A stretch of 64,000 nucleotides of DNA from JAOAPY01 sp041492185 (GTDB lineage Bacteria; Acidobacteriota; Blastocatellia; Pyrinomonadales; Pyrinomonadaceae), in NCBI GenBank assembly GCA_041492185.1, contig JBGPWL010000015.1, forward strand, positions 1-64,000. The letters run 5' to 3'. A program made the position numbers and the translations under genes. Below, piece after piece: positions 1 through 8,491 of this stretch. Numbering within the stretch: position 1 is the first letter of the stretch; every line of letters begins with the position of its first letter. A model generated the notes under the pieces. That model had not been told where the DNA came from. It saw nothing but the letters and a program-made list of their open reading frames with translations, and did no database searches.

Positions 1-626
1 CGAAAGTCCCTTAGTTGATCTATCCAGAATCCGGTACCGTCGCCAAAGCTAATGATGGAAAATCTGAGAAGTAGCTTCTTCGTAGCCTGTGGGGATTTTT
101 CGTGCATGGCCTTGAGGCCCTTCTTGAACTGCTCTGGAATCGTGAAGATAAACGTTTCACTAGGGTCTAAGTGCGGATCTTCAGGCGCGGCGATCCTGCG
201 AACGTCGATATTTTTACGGTTGCCAAACAGCAAACGAATTCCCGACTCCCCGCTGGGTACTGAGTCATCCGGGAATATCAGGTACGCGAGTATGGAGTAA
301 ATTGGCTTGGCGGAGACATTCTTAACGTCAATCTCCAAATCCTTGTGCCACGTTTCTGACTGTAGATTTCTTACGTGAGTTACTACCACGGGCAGATCCT
401 TGAAATCCTTAGTCTTAAACGTCCTGGCTTCTTCGCCCTTTTGAAAGGAAGCTATTTCCTCTTTTGTTGGCTGCAACCCCAGCTGGTCTTTCCGGCGCAG
501 AACTTTCATCCTGGGCCCGCTCGGTGCCGCACTAGTCTGACCTTTGCCGTAACGGGTTGCGATGATCACGGACGCAGAGATAATGAGAAGTGAGATAAGC
601 AGCCAGCAGATTCGTTTGGGTAGCAT
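1..626 (-). CDS. Secreted hypothetical protein, 3' end cut by window edge
   Basis: An open minus-strand frame runs from an ATG at 626 off the left edge (at least 208 codons). The start follows a good Shine-Dalgarno AAGGAG on the minus strand just upstream. Residues 1 to about 22 are K/R then a hydrophobic stretch (MLPKRICWLLISLLIISAS), so a signal peptide or membrane anchor is likely. The visible rest is a soluble domain with conserved-looking segments such as EIDVKNVSAKPIYSILAYL and FGDGTGFWIDQ. This resembles exported proteins that carry a beta-sandwich, but I do not recognise a family. Plus-strand frames in this stretch are shadows. The gene call is fairly sure; the function is unknown. 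Confidence 0.65.
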   Translation of the reverse strand, partial: MLPKRICWLLISLLIISASVIIATRYGKGQTSAAPSGPRMKVLRRKDQLGLQPTKEEIASFQKGEEARTFKTKDFKDLPVVVTHVRNLQSETWHKDLEIDVKNVSAKPIYSILAYLIFPDDSVPSGESGIRLLFGNRKNIDVRRIAAPEDPHLDPSETFIFTIPEQFKKGLKAMHEKSPQATKKLLLRFSIISFGDGTGFWIDQLRDF

Positions 627-838
627 TGGGAAACTCCTTCCGGCTTCGCGAGTACGATGAAGTGCGGTCGCAACGTGCTTTGCGGTTGAGTCTTGAGGAG
701 TGCGGCAGCCGATACCGCTCAGCCAAGATGAGTATTAGCTATTGCGATCACCTGAATCACTCTTTCAATGAGTTGTTTAATATACCCAAAACACGGTGAG
801 GTCAACGGTAAATTACATAGCAAATCGCAGGGCCGCGA

Positions 839-2434
839 TTAAGAAGTCCGGACATGTCTTAGGCGCGCTAGTGCGATACCGCCGAGCACTGCGAGAAACG
901 GAAAAATCTCGACCATATAGCGCGCTTCAGGATTTTCTATCGTCGAGAAAAAAGCGATGCGCGGAATGATCAGCAGGGCAATCAGCAACAACCAGCGTCG
1001 CGTCGCTACGTCGCGCGAGCGCCACAAACACCAACCACCGGCGACACCCAGCAAAGTGTAAATCCATACCAGCCCCGCAAAAAGCGGCAACCAATATTGT
1101 TGATGAATGCTGTCGTCCAGATCGCTCCACGGAAACAGTTCGCCTTCGAATGGATAGTATTCCGAATGCGTATCGAACCAGAGATTGACGGCGCGTTTGA
1201 ACGGCACCCAGAGATAACAGCGAAGCGGCGCGCGCGCGGTTCGTTCGCGGGCAATCTGGGCAAAACCGTCGTCGATCTCCTGAGTCATCTCGACGTTTGG
1301 ATGCTCTTCTGAATCAGACTCATCCGACGAGCCGGCTTGCTCGCTCGGTTGCCGATGTTCCCGATCGGATTGATTGGCAGGTTCATCCTGATTCGTTGCC
1401 GGCGCGGTCTCCTCGCTTTCAGATTTTTCCCGCGGTGGATGATTGTACAGATTCAGCAGATGCCCCACGCGCACTTTCTCTTCCGGCGAATCGAAGGCTT
1501 TGTCTGGCAGGTTGTCCAGAGTGATGTGCTGATCGCCCAACGACCAGATCGCAGGAAGAATATAGCGCTGATCATCAACCCAGGTTCTGAGCCATGCTTG
1601 ATAGCCGCGGGCGTCAATGTCGCCAAGTGTGGCGGCATGCGTAGGAGCCAGCGGTTGAAACTTATGAAAGACGCGCCAGTTGCGAATCGTCCACGGGGCC
1701 AGCGCGAGTAAGAAAGCAATGGAGAGCACCGCGCCTTGCGCGAAAACTCCTGGCAAGCGCCGCCGCAACATCTTCATCCAACTCGCTTCGGTGTTCTCGC
1801 GGGGCCTAAACAAGGTGACGACCAGCGTCAAGCCAACTGCTGCTGCAAACAAACCGCTATCCGGACGAAAGAAGACCGCGATGCCCGCGAGTAAACCAGT
1901 CGCGCTCCACCACCAAAGAGATCGCTTAAAAGACGAAGCCTCGAAAGCAAACGTCGTGAGTAGACAAAGCGCGAGGACAAAAAAGATCGCCGGCACTTCG
2001 GTGAGAATCGTGGCGACGTAGATCGTCGTAAACGGGCAGACTGCGGCAAGAGTCAGAGCGATGATTGCCGCCACTCGTTTGCGTTTTGCGTCAGGCTCCC
2101 AATAAAAGGCCAGCAGGGCAACGAGCGAGCACGACGCTGTGTCAATCAAAGCTTGCGTAATGCGCGCCGCAGGGTTGTTGCCGTGACCGAATACTGAATA
2201 GATTCCCGCGAGAAAAATCGGATAACCCGGCAGGCGAATGAGCGTGGGTTCGTAAGGCGGCTCAGCAGCGAGTGTGAAGACGTGATGTTCGAGGAGGTTG
2301 CGGGCCATCTGGGCGTAGTCGCGCCCATCCTGCGGATTGTCGTTTGGAAAAAAGCGCGCGATGTAAAAGCGAAACGAGAATGCCGTTACGAGCAGGAGTG
2401 CGCAGACAGTCCATTTGCTTCGCGGACGCCACAT
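839..2434 (-). CDS. GT39/ArnT-like membrane glycosyltransferase
   Basis: A 531-residue polytopic membrane protein. The N-terminus has a first helix followed by a periplasmic loop with the acidic segment DGRDYAQMARNLLEH and the motif RLPGYPIFLAGIY, typical of the dolichyl-phosphate-mannose/ArnT (GT39/GT83) superfamily. These enzymes move a sugar from a polyprenyl-phosphate donor onto protein or lipid on the outer face of the membrane. A long charged E/S/Q-rich insert lies at about residues 335-385, and the C-terminus has several more helices. The ATG at 2434 has GGGAGA upstream and lies 15 bp after the upstream fusion gene, so the two are probably co-transcribed. Acceptor and sugar are unknown. 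Confidence 0.7.
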   Translation of the reverse strand: MWRPRSKWTVCALLLVTAFSFRFYIARFFPNDNPQDGRDYAQMARNLLEHHVFTLAAEPPYEPTLIRLPGYPIFLAGIYSVFGHGNNPAARITQALIDTASCSLVALLAFYWEPDAKRKRVAAIIALTLAAVCPFTTIYVATILTEVPAIFFVLALCLLTTFAFEASSFKRSLWWWSATGLLAGIAVFFRPDSGLFAAAVGLTLVVTLFRPRENTEASWMKMLRRRLPGVFAQGAVLSIAFLLALAPWTIRNWRVFHKFQPLAPTHAATLGDIDARGYQAWLRTWVDDQRYILPAIWSLGDQHITLDNLPDKAFDSPEEKVRVGHLLNLYNHPPREKSESEETAPATNQDEPANQSDREHRQPSEQAGSSDESDSEEHPNVEMTQEIDDGFAQIARERTARAPLRCYLWVPFKRAVNLWFDTHSEYYPFEGELFPWSDLDDSIHQQYWLPLFAGLVWIYTLLGVAGGWCLWRSRDVATRRWLLLIALLIIPRIAFFSTIENPEARYMVEIFPFLAVLGGIALARLRHVRTS

Positions 2435-2449
2435 CGATCTCCCTCTCTT

Positions 2450-5400
2450 TTACGGTTGCGCTTCGACGGTCGCTTTTCTTTCCAGTTTGCCCCAGCCGAC
2501 CAACGCGCCGCGCGCGGCGGTGGACACCGACTTGATCATGACGTAGTACATGACCTGGCGATAGCAGAAGCGCTGCAGGAATAGCCACCAGAGCAGCCGC
2601 CAGCGCTCATTCTTTTCCAGAATGAACGCGAAGGACGCGGCCAGCCAGTCGATGGCCAGAAACAGCGCGTAATAAAAAAGCACCTGGGCCAGATTCGTCA
2701 TGCTGTAGCCGGCCGGTTGCTGCCACCGATCGAGACCGGCGGAAAGCAAAGTGTAGATCAGCATCAGATCCATCACCGGCGAGATCAACGGAAAGAGAAC
2801 TTGAAAGATCCAGACGTTGGGCATCGCGACAAAGCCGAGGGCGCCATAGCGCGGACGGAACAACGCGTCATGGTGCTTCCACATGCACTGCAACGTGCCA
2901 TAGGCCCAGCGGAAACGTTGTTTTGCCAGCGTGCGCAAAGTGGCCGGCGCTTCGGTCCAGGCAATGGCGCTTTCTTCGTAGCCGATGTTGTAGCCGTGGC
3001 GCCGAATGCGCAGCGTCAGATCCTGATCCTCGGCGAGGGTGTCTGAAGTGAAACCGCCCGCCTGATCGAGCAGGTCGCGTCGCCACGCTCCAACCGCGCC
3101 CGGCACGACGGTAATGCAGTTCAAGGTGGCGAACGCGCGCCGGTCCATGTTTTGCGAAGTGATATATTCCAGCGCCTGCCAGCGCGTCACGAGGTTTATG
3201 CGGTTGCCGACCTTCGCATTGCCGGCCACCGCGCCGATCCGTGGATCGTAAAAGCGGTGCGCCAACGCGCCAACGGTCTGCGGCGCAAACACCGTGTCGG
3301 CATCGAGCGCGATCACGATCTCGCCGGTTGCATAACGCAAGCCGAAATTAAGCGCGTTGGCTTTGCCGGCGTTCGGTTCGGTGAACAGGCGCACGCGACT
3401 ATCACAGTCAAACTTCTCGCGCACAATCTCGCTGGTGCGATCTTGCGAGCCATCGTCGACGACGATGATTTCGTAACTCTTGTAATCTGACGACAACAGA
3501 CTGCGAATGGTGCTCTCAATCACCGGCTCTTCGTTATATGCGGGAACGATCACCGAAACGAAAGGAAGGTAATCTTCGCCCGCGTGCTCGAGGCGGCGGC
3601 GGCGCGAACGAATCCATTGCGCGAAGGCGAGCGCACCGACAAACACCAGGCGCCCGAGGCCGAGCAAGATCCCTATCATGAAGACCCACTGCAACAACCA
3701 GCCGCCGGTCGAGAGCAGGAAGAATGCCAGCGCGTCGGTGCGCGTGTAAACGCTCTTGGTTGGGGGCATGGCCTGATCGCGTGTGATGCCCGCCAGCTCG
3801 GAAACCAGCACAAACTTGAAGCCGCGCTTTCGCAGCTCGTGAATGATTCCGGGAAGGGCTTCAATGGTCGCCGACCGATCGCCGCCCGAATCATGCAGCA
3901 GCACCACCTGACCGCGAGTGTCAGGGTTTGTGTCCAAGGCACGTTGGACCGTACGGTTCACGATCTGGTCAGCCGTTACCGGAAGTTTCCAATCGTCCGG
4001 ATCGATGCGCAGGCCCACCATGATGTAGCCGAGATCCTTCGCGCGAATCGCGGGTTCGACTTCTTCCGGCTTGTCTGCTTCCGCGTCGCCGAAATATGGA
4101 GGACGAAACAGCACCGTCGACCGTCCCGTCAGTGATTCAATCAAACGCTGCGTGGCGTTCAGTTCCAGGTCAGTCAGCGCGAGGGGAATTTCGCCGAGGT
4201 TTGGATGAGTGAACGTGTGGTTCCCAATCTCGTGTCCTTCGTTCATCATGCGACGAATGAGATCGGGATAGGCCTGCCCATTCTTCCCGATCACGAAAAA
4301 CGTGGCGGGCACATTCTCTCGTTTCAGGATGTCCAGAATCGGTCCCGTCCATTTCGGATCAGGACCATCGTCAAACGTCAGCGCGATCAGTCCCGGGTGA
4401 TCGCCCGTGCGCTGAATGACATAGGAAGACGGAAGGTTGTTCTTGTCGTAGGTTTCGTCGGTAATGTAGCGGCTGGCGGGATCCACTTTTAGATCGCGCG
4501 TGCCGTCATGTGGCCGCGACACAACCTGTAGCAATTCGCCCGAGCCTTGAAAGTCAACCTCGTATCCGTAAACGATGCGCCGCAACGCTTCAGGCGAATT
4601 ATTCTGCGATCCGAAGACTGACCAGATCGATGGGTCTTCGGAACCCAGTCGCCAGAGAGCGAAACCCGCCGGGTTGTAGCCGCTGGCTGCGCGCATTTGG
4701 TTATAGGCGGTTACGCCGTCAAGAAACCAGACCGTGTGGTGGGTTTCGTCCTCTTCGTCATACTCGAAATGCGGATTTTTCTTGTCCGCGTCGAAGGTGA
4801 TTTGCGCTTCGGAATCACGAGCCGAGATCATCGCCTCCTGAACGGTGACTTCTTTGGCGACTTGTTTTCCCTCGGTCCAGTCATACCCGTAGTTGCCGAT
4901 TGCAATTATGGTCTTTGCGGGATCGAGTTCCTTCATCCGCGTGATCAGATTGCTTTCAAACCAAGCCTGGCTGGCAACCGGGCCAATGTCTTTACTTGTG
5001 GACCAGTGTTCGTCGTAAGCCATCAACATCAGATAGTCGGTGGCGGCGGCGTACTCCGGGTAGTTCCAGACTTTCTCGTCGAAGGGAAGCGCTTGCAGGA
5101 CCATCCAGCCTTTGGGCTGGAAAGCCGCGTGCAGTTGCTGCATGAAGCGCAGAATATTCGGCTGCGCGGCGTCAGGCGCATCTTCGAAGTCGATACACAC
5201 GCCGCCAAATTTATTCTGTTCGACAAACGCTGAGAGGGCATCGATGAGCTTCAAGCGAGCAGCATCGTCAATTACCGAGCGCGCGAGGAGATTCGGATCC
5301 CAAGTCTCATCAATCAGATTCTGCACCATCGGCACGATGCGAATCTGTGGCCGGGTCTGGCGGATCAGGTTGAGCGCCGGCACGTCCATCTCGATGGCAA

Positions 5401-5908
5401 TCGGACTAGCGCCATCCTGCAAATGGACCCACTGCGGCACAACCCAGTCAAGGTGATCCAAATTTCGCTTCAACGACGCGTAGCTCGATTCATCCCAATT
5501 AATGTAGAAACCGATCGCGATCGGTTTGTTTTTGGGAATTGCTGGCGGCGGAATTGACGGTGGCGGCTCGATCGCCATCTGCTGCGGCTTCTGCGACGCC
5601 GGCACACGCTTTGTCTTTTCGCGCGCATGTTGTAATTCGGCCTGAGCTTTCTTGAGCTTTAGATCGGGCGGAGTGATCGGCAGAGCCGGCAGCTTTGGCT
5701 TCAGATCTTGCGCCCGCGGCAGACCGGCGACCGGACGCAGATTGAAACTGGGCAGCGTCGGATTAGTCAGCACGCTCGCAATAAAAACCGCCGCCACTGC
5801 AGTCACGACGACCGCGAGCGCCAGGTACGTGCGGCGCACTCGTCGCCAACGCCGGCCGGCTGGATCATAAAAGACTGGTGTTTCGGGGGCTGCCAAGTAT
5901 TGCTCCAA
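2450..5908 (-). CDS. Trifunctional GH18 / polysaccharide deacetylase / GT2 membrane protein
   Basis: A 1152-residue fusion. A transmembrane helix (about 27-48) is followed by a Pro/Lys-rich linker and a GH18-type domain (about 128-450, GGVCIDFED with likely catalytic E242). Next is a NodB-type deacetylase (about 505-705: TFDDGPD, metal-binding H564/H568 in NHTFTH, and RPPYFGD). Two helices (about 725-765) lead to a processive GT2 domain (about 780-1010: VVDDGS, DAD 869-871, EDQD 960-963, QRFRW 997-1001), then C-terminal helices. Known relatives make, trim and de-N-acetylate beta-linked GlcNAc-type polymers, so this is probably an exopolysaccharide synthase with built-in processing. The first available start is TTG at 5908 with a weak ribosome site. 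It neighbours the GT39-type gene. Confidence 0.85.
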   Translation of the reverse strand: MEQYLAAPETPVFYDPAGRRWRRVRRTYLALAVVVTAVAAVFIASVLTNPTLPSFNLRPVAGLPRAQDLKPKLPALPITPPDLKLKKAQAELQHAREKTKRVPASQKPQQMAIEPPPSIPPPAIPKNKPIAIGFYINWDESSYASLKRNLDHLDWVVPQWVHLQDGASPIAIEMDVPALNLIRQTRPQIRIVPMVQNLIDETWDPNLLARSVIDDAARLKLIDALSAFVEQNKFGGVCIDFEDAPDAAQPNILRFMQQLHAAFQPKGWMVLQALPFDEKVWNYPEYAAATDYLMLMAYDEHWSTSKDIGPVASQAWFESNLITRMKELDPAKTIIAIGNYGYDWTEGKQVAKEVTVQEAMISARDSEAQITFDADKKNPHFEYDEEDETHHTVWFLDGVTAYNQMRAASGYNPAGFALWRLGSEDPSIWSVFGSQNNSPEALRRIVYGYEVDFQGSGELLQVVSRPHDGTRDLKVDPASRYITDETYDKNNLPSSYVIQRTGDHPGLIALTFDDGPDPKWTGPILDILKRENVPATFFVIGKNGQAYPDLIRRMMNEGHEIGNHTFTHPNLGEIPLALTDLELNATQRLIESLTGRSTVLFRPPYFGDAEADKPEEVEPAIRAKDLGYIMVGLRIDPDDWKLPVTADQIVNRTVQRALDTNPDTRGQVVLLHDSGGDRSATIEALPGIIHELRKRGFKFVLVSELAGITRDQAMPPTKSVYTRTDALAFFLLSTGGWLLQWVFMIGILLGLGRLVFVGALAFAQWIRSRRRRLEHAGEDYLPFVSVIVPAYNEEPVIESTIRSLLSSDYKSYEIIVVDDGSQDRTSEIVREKFDCDSRVRLFTEPNAGKANALNFGLRYATGEIVIALDADTVFAPQTVGALAHRFYDPRIGAVAGNAKVGNRINLVTRWQALEYITSQNMDRRAFATLNCITVVPGAVGAWRRDLLDQAGGFTSDTLAEDQDLTLRIRRHGYNIGYEESAIAWTEAPATLRTLAKQRFRWAYGTLQCMWKHHDALFRPRYGALGFVAMPNVWIFQVLFPLISPVMDLMLIYTLLSAGLDRWQQPAGYSMTNLAQVLFYYALFLAIDWLAASFAFILEKNERWRLLWWLFLQRFCYRQVMYYVMIKSVSTAARGALVGWGKLERKATVEAQP

Positions 5909-6162
5909 ATCTCTGAGTCGTCTAGCTGGGCCTTTCTGTCTCCGTCAACCTTGAAGCGTCGGGCCAGGCAAACGCTTTTGATGTTCTATCGGTGCGATCC
6001 GTTTGACCGAGACGCCGTCGAACGAAAGTAGAGCGGCCGGAATCGGCGGGCGCAGCGCAAGTGCCGGGCGTGCTGTAATCTTTCACTAAGCGTCTTTGTG
6101 GGTCAAGTGGCCGCAAACAAAAACGCACTTTTATTGCGACGCGAACCACGATAACGCCCGGC

Positions 6163-6197
6163 AAAGAGAAAAGCCGCTCGCAACGGGGCGAGCGGCT
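6163..6197 (-). terminator. Rho-independent terminator of the small RNA unit
   Basis: The 9-bp perfect stem AGCCGCTCG (6172-6180) pairs with CGAGCGGCT (6189-6197) around an 8-nt loop. On the minus strand it is followed by a T-rich tract (TTTTCTCTTT). It ends the transcript predicted to start near 6380 and separates it from the gene at 5908. Confidence 0.75.
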
Positions 6198-6380
6198 CTC
6201 CGGTGAACTGTTTGGATTGGCCTGTGGGCTTACTGCGCAACTTCCTGGAAGGAGGTCCGAGCAGTGAGACAACTAAACCGTAATCCCAACAAGATCAGAT
6301 TAAAGTTTAGAGGTCAGGCCTCAGCCACCTCACTGTGATTAGAACTCATATATTTTTGATCACCTCCTTTCCAGCGTTGT
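6164..6380 (-). ncRNA. Structured small RNA candidate, 6S-like layout
   Basis: A transcript of about 215 nt is predicted from a strong promoter to a terminator. Seen pairing (minus strand): GCACAAC (6382-6376) with GTTGCGC (6241-6235), one mismatch; CTGGAAAGGAGGT (6374-6362) with ACCTCCTTCCAG (6256-6245), 12 bp with one bulge; CAGTGAG (6335-6329) with CTCACTG (6268-6262); CTAAAC (6310-6305) with GTTTAG (6278-6273). A large A/T-rich bubble (6361-6336) faces CTCGG. A long rod with an internal bubble is the layout of 6S RNA, the RNA that binds sigma-70 polymerase; the class is inference. Alternative: a leader whose perfect Shine-Dalgarno and 11-codon reading frame (ATG at 6350) are sequestered by the same stem. 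Confidence 0.5.
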
Positions 6381-6384
6381 GCGG

Positions 6385-6413
6385 ATAATAAGAGACAAAT
6401 GAGGAGGCGTCAA
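6385..6413 (-). promoter_or_regulatory. Near-consensus sigma-70 promoter for the small RNA
   Basis: On the minus strand, -35 TTGACG (6413-6408) and -10 TATTAT (6390-6385) are separated by exactly 17 bp. The predicted start is 6380-6378, which is also where the closing stem of the predicted RNA begins. This agreement supports both calls. Confidence 0.7.
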
Positions 6414-6423
6414 TAAAAATGTT

Positions 6424-6513
6424 GGGGCGGAAGCCCGACCGTGAGGGAGGGCGTCACAACGTCACAACGTGCGAGGGGAAACGCGCCCTCCCTGACGGTC
6501 GGGCTTCTGCCCC
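6424..6513. repeat. REP-like inverted repeat, family B
   Basis: Two 30-nt arms (6424-6453 and 6484-6513) are reverse complements with two mismatches, built around CCCGACCGTGAGGGAGGGC. One arm core recurs at about 42612-42632, so this is a dispersed repeat and not a gene-specific hairpin. It sits directly after the hutI stop codon. Confidence 0.75.
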
Positions 6514-6515
6514 GA

Positions 6516-7778
6516 CTACGCGACTACGCGCCAGAATGCCAGGCTGCCGGATGTGTAAACCTTCCACGGGTGCTCGGTACCGAAGAAGTAAGCCAATTCG
6601 CGATAATCGTCGCAATCATGAATAACAAAGTCGGCGAGCTTACCCGACTCGAGCGAACCGATGTGATCGCCGCGCCCGAGACTGTACGCTGCGTTTACCG
6701 TAGCCGCAGTGATTGATTCCGCCGGCGTCATCTTCATCTGCGTCGAAGCGAGCGAAAGCACCATTGGCATCGAAGTCGTCGGCGACGAGCCGGGATTGAA
6801 ATCCGTTGCGAGCACTACAGCAAGTCCGGCGTCGATCATTTCGCGCGCGGCTGGATATTTCGAAGAGCCAAGCGCGTAGACCGAAGCGGGCAGCAGCACC
6901 GGCTGAACTCCGGCGGATTTCAAGGCGGCGATTCCGGCTGCGTCAGTGTGTTCGAGATGATCGGCGGTCACCGTTCCCAGTTCCGCGGCGAGTTGTGCGC
7001 CGCCGGAAAGAGAAAGCTGGTCGGCGTGAATGCGCAATCCCATTCCGTGACAACGCGCCGCCGAAAGGACCTTCCAGGATTCGTCCGTTGTGAAAACTTT
7101 TTCCTCACAAAACACATCGCAATACTCCGCGAGTTTCTCTTCCGCAACGCGCGGCAACATCTCTTCAATCACCAGCGACACATATTGCTCGCGGCGCGAG
7201 CGATACTCTTCCGGAATTTCGTGCGCACCGAGAAATGTCGGAACGTACCTGAGCGATGTCTCCTGATCCAATCGATTGATCGCGCGAAGCATTTTCAGTT
7301 CGTCTTCAACTGAAAGTCCGTAGCCGGATTTTGCTTCGACGGTGGTGGTCCCATTTCGCAGAAACCAATTCGCGTAACGCTTTCCTGCCGACACCAGCTC
7401 ATCGAGCGTTGCCGCGCGCGTCGCGCGAACTGTTGATTGAATGCCGCCGCCGCGCGCGGCAATTTCCTGATACTTCGCGCCGCTCGCCCGTTCTTCAAGT
7501 TCATTTGCGCGCGTGCCGGCAAAAACGGGATGCGTATGCGCATCGACGAAGCCGGGCATTACGATGCGCCCGCCGGCGTCGATTACTTCGCAGTCTTGAT
7601 CGATCAGCGGTTCGATCTCTTCGCGTTTGCCAACCCGTTCGATTTTGTCGCCGCGCACGAGCATCGCGCCGTCGAAGATGAAAGCCAGCTCGCGCAGTTC
7701 TGCTCCCACGCGCGGTTGCGCCGGGCCGCGCAGCGTTACCAGTTGCGAACAGTTGACGACTGCAACCGACTTGTTCAT
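6516..7778 (-). CDS. hutI: Imidazolonepropionase
   Basis: A 420-residue amidohydrolase-fold enzyme that hydrolyses 4-imidazolone-5-propionate to N-formimino-glutamate in histidine breakdown. The metal-binding HxH is H81/H83 in DAHTHPVFAG. The family signature RGGGIQSTVRATR follows, then VEAKSGYG, IHADQLSLSGG, ADHLEHTDAAGI and LATDFNPGSSP with the late metal/catalytic residues. Length and order match the family. No other hut gene is nearby, so the pathway partners must lie elsewhere. ATG start at 7778 in the cytoplasmic protein; no signal peptide. Confidence 0.95.
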   Translation of the reverse strand: MNKSVAVVNCSQLVTLRGPAQPRVGAELRELAFIFDGAMLVRGDKIERVGKREEIEPLIDQDCEVIDAGGRIVMPGFVDAHTHPVFAGTRANELEERASGAKYQEIAARGGGIQSTVRATRAATLDELVSAGKRYANWFLRNGTTTVEAKSGYGLSVEDELKMLRAINRLDQETSLRYVPTFLGAHEIPEEYRSRREQYVSLVIEEMLPRVAEEKLAEYCDVFCEEKVFTTDESWKVLSAARCHGMGLRIHADQLSLSGGAQLAAELGTVTADHLEHTDAAGIAALKSAGVQPVLLPASVYALGSSKYPAAREMIDAGLAVVLATDFNPGSSPTTSMPMVLSLASTQMKMTPAESITAATVNAAYSLGRGDHIGSLESGKLADFVIHDCDDYRELAYFFGTEHPWKVYTSGSLAFWRVVA

Positions 7779-7868
7779 GACTCGAGATTGATAAGTGACC
7801 GGTGCACCGCCGGTTGAAAGTCCTGATGGTCGGGAATGTTAGGTTAAACCAGGAGGGCGGGCAGACAG

Positions 7869-8174
7869 TTAACGAACAAGCTCTTGGTCGCGCAAACGCC
7901 GCGAAAGAACATTGAGATTGGAATCCATTTGATTCGTAATATCCAATATCTCGACGCCCACAATGCTGTTTCCTTCATAAAGCGCGATGACACCCTCCTC
8001 AAAGCTCTCGACAATCGAACCAGGATCGACAGGCTCGCCAAAACGGATACAGAGAATGTCTACGTCGTCCTGATATTGGAGCGCCATCGGCATATCCGGC
8101 AATTGCACACGCTCGCGAGCCAGGCTCAAAAGATAATCGTCCCGCTGAGAAATTGACTTGCTCAACTCTGCCAT
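7869..8174 (-). CDS. DUF2283-type small protein
   Basis: A 101-residue protein. The N-terminal third is charged (MAELSKSISQRDDYL). The core YQDDVDILCIRFGEP and the segment FEEGVIALYEGNSIVGVEILDI match the DUF2283 pattern, a small beta-rich domain found in many bacteria and often next to small nuclease or toxin-like genes. Its start overlaps the upstream gene by 13 bp, so the two are translated together. By position it is the likely partner or immunity-type protein of the upstream nuclease-like gene; this is inference. Confidence 0.65.
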   Translation of the reverse strand: MAELSKSISQRDDYLLSLARERVQLPDMPMALQYQDDVDILCIRFGEPVDPGSIVESFEEGVIALYEGNSIVGVEILDITNQMDSNLNVLSRRLRDQELVR

Positions 8175-8467
8175 AGAATTCTCGCTTTGTCCCTCGCGTT
8201 GCGAATCGCCGCGGTGATCACGAAGCCATCTTGACCACTAAGTTCTCTGTAGAAGACGTGCAGATACGCCTTGTGTCCCAGGGCCACCAAGGCGATCAGA
8301 CTGCCGCGCCGTCCTTGCAGAATATACTCCGGGTTCTCGATCGCTTCAAGAATCAACGCGTAATCGTTGTAAGAGAACTCAGCATGGCCATCAAGGATGT
8401 GTTCCCAACGCTCGTCAGTTAGGCGTATTGGTACGGCGTTGACGGAAACAGCAACCCCGAGAATCAC
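8162..8467 (-). CDS. PBECR/RelE-barnase-like nuclease-fold protein
   Basis: About 100 residues. The segment RLTDERWEHILDGHAEF, then ALILEAIENPEYILQGRRG and a terminal VITAAIRNA, follow the pattern of the phage-associated barnase/EndoU/colicin/RelE-like (PBECR-type) nuclease families, small single-domain RNases or toxins. I place the start at GTG 8467 because AAGGAG lies 11 nt upstream; a GTG at 8479 sits almost on top of that site. It overlaps the downstream DUF2283 gene by 13 bp, a typical two-gene toxin/antitoxin-like layout. Activity is not shown by the sequence alone. Confidence 0.6.
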   Translation of the reverse strand: MILGVAVSVNAVPIRLTDERWEHILDGHAEFSYNDYALILEAIENPEYILQGRRGSLIALVALGHKAYLHVFYRELSGQDGFVITAAIRNARDKARILWQS

Positions 8468-8491
8468 TGAGGGCGGCACTCCTTGACGGCC

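Larger units (their letters stand above)
5909..6515. other. Intergenic region with small-RNA unit and inverted repeat
   Basis: No protein gene is supported between the fusion gene and hutI. The stretch holds, reading the minus strand, a large inverted repeat (6424-6513), a promoter (6385-6413), a structured RNA candidate (about 6164-6380) and a terminator (6163-6197). About 250 bp of featureless leader for the gene starting at 5908 follows. A minus-strand frame at 5922-6272 was rejected. Confidence 0.6.

Noticed and set aside
5922..6272. Minus-strand frame of 116 codons
   Set aside because: It overlaps the small RNA unit and its terminator, has no ribosome site and no recognisable protein features.
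6358..6372. Match to the 3' end of 16S rRNA (GATCACCTCCTTTC) on the plus strand
   Set aside because: No other 16S sequence is present. It is the complement of a perfect Shine-Dalgarno on the minus strand, so the likeness follows from anti-SD pairing.
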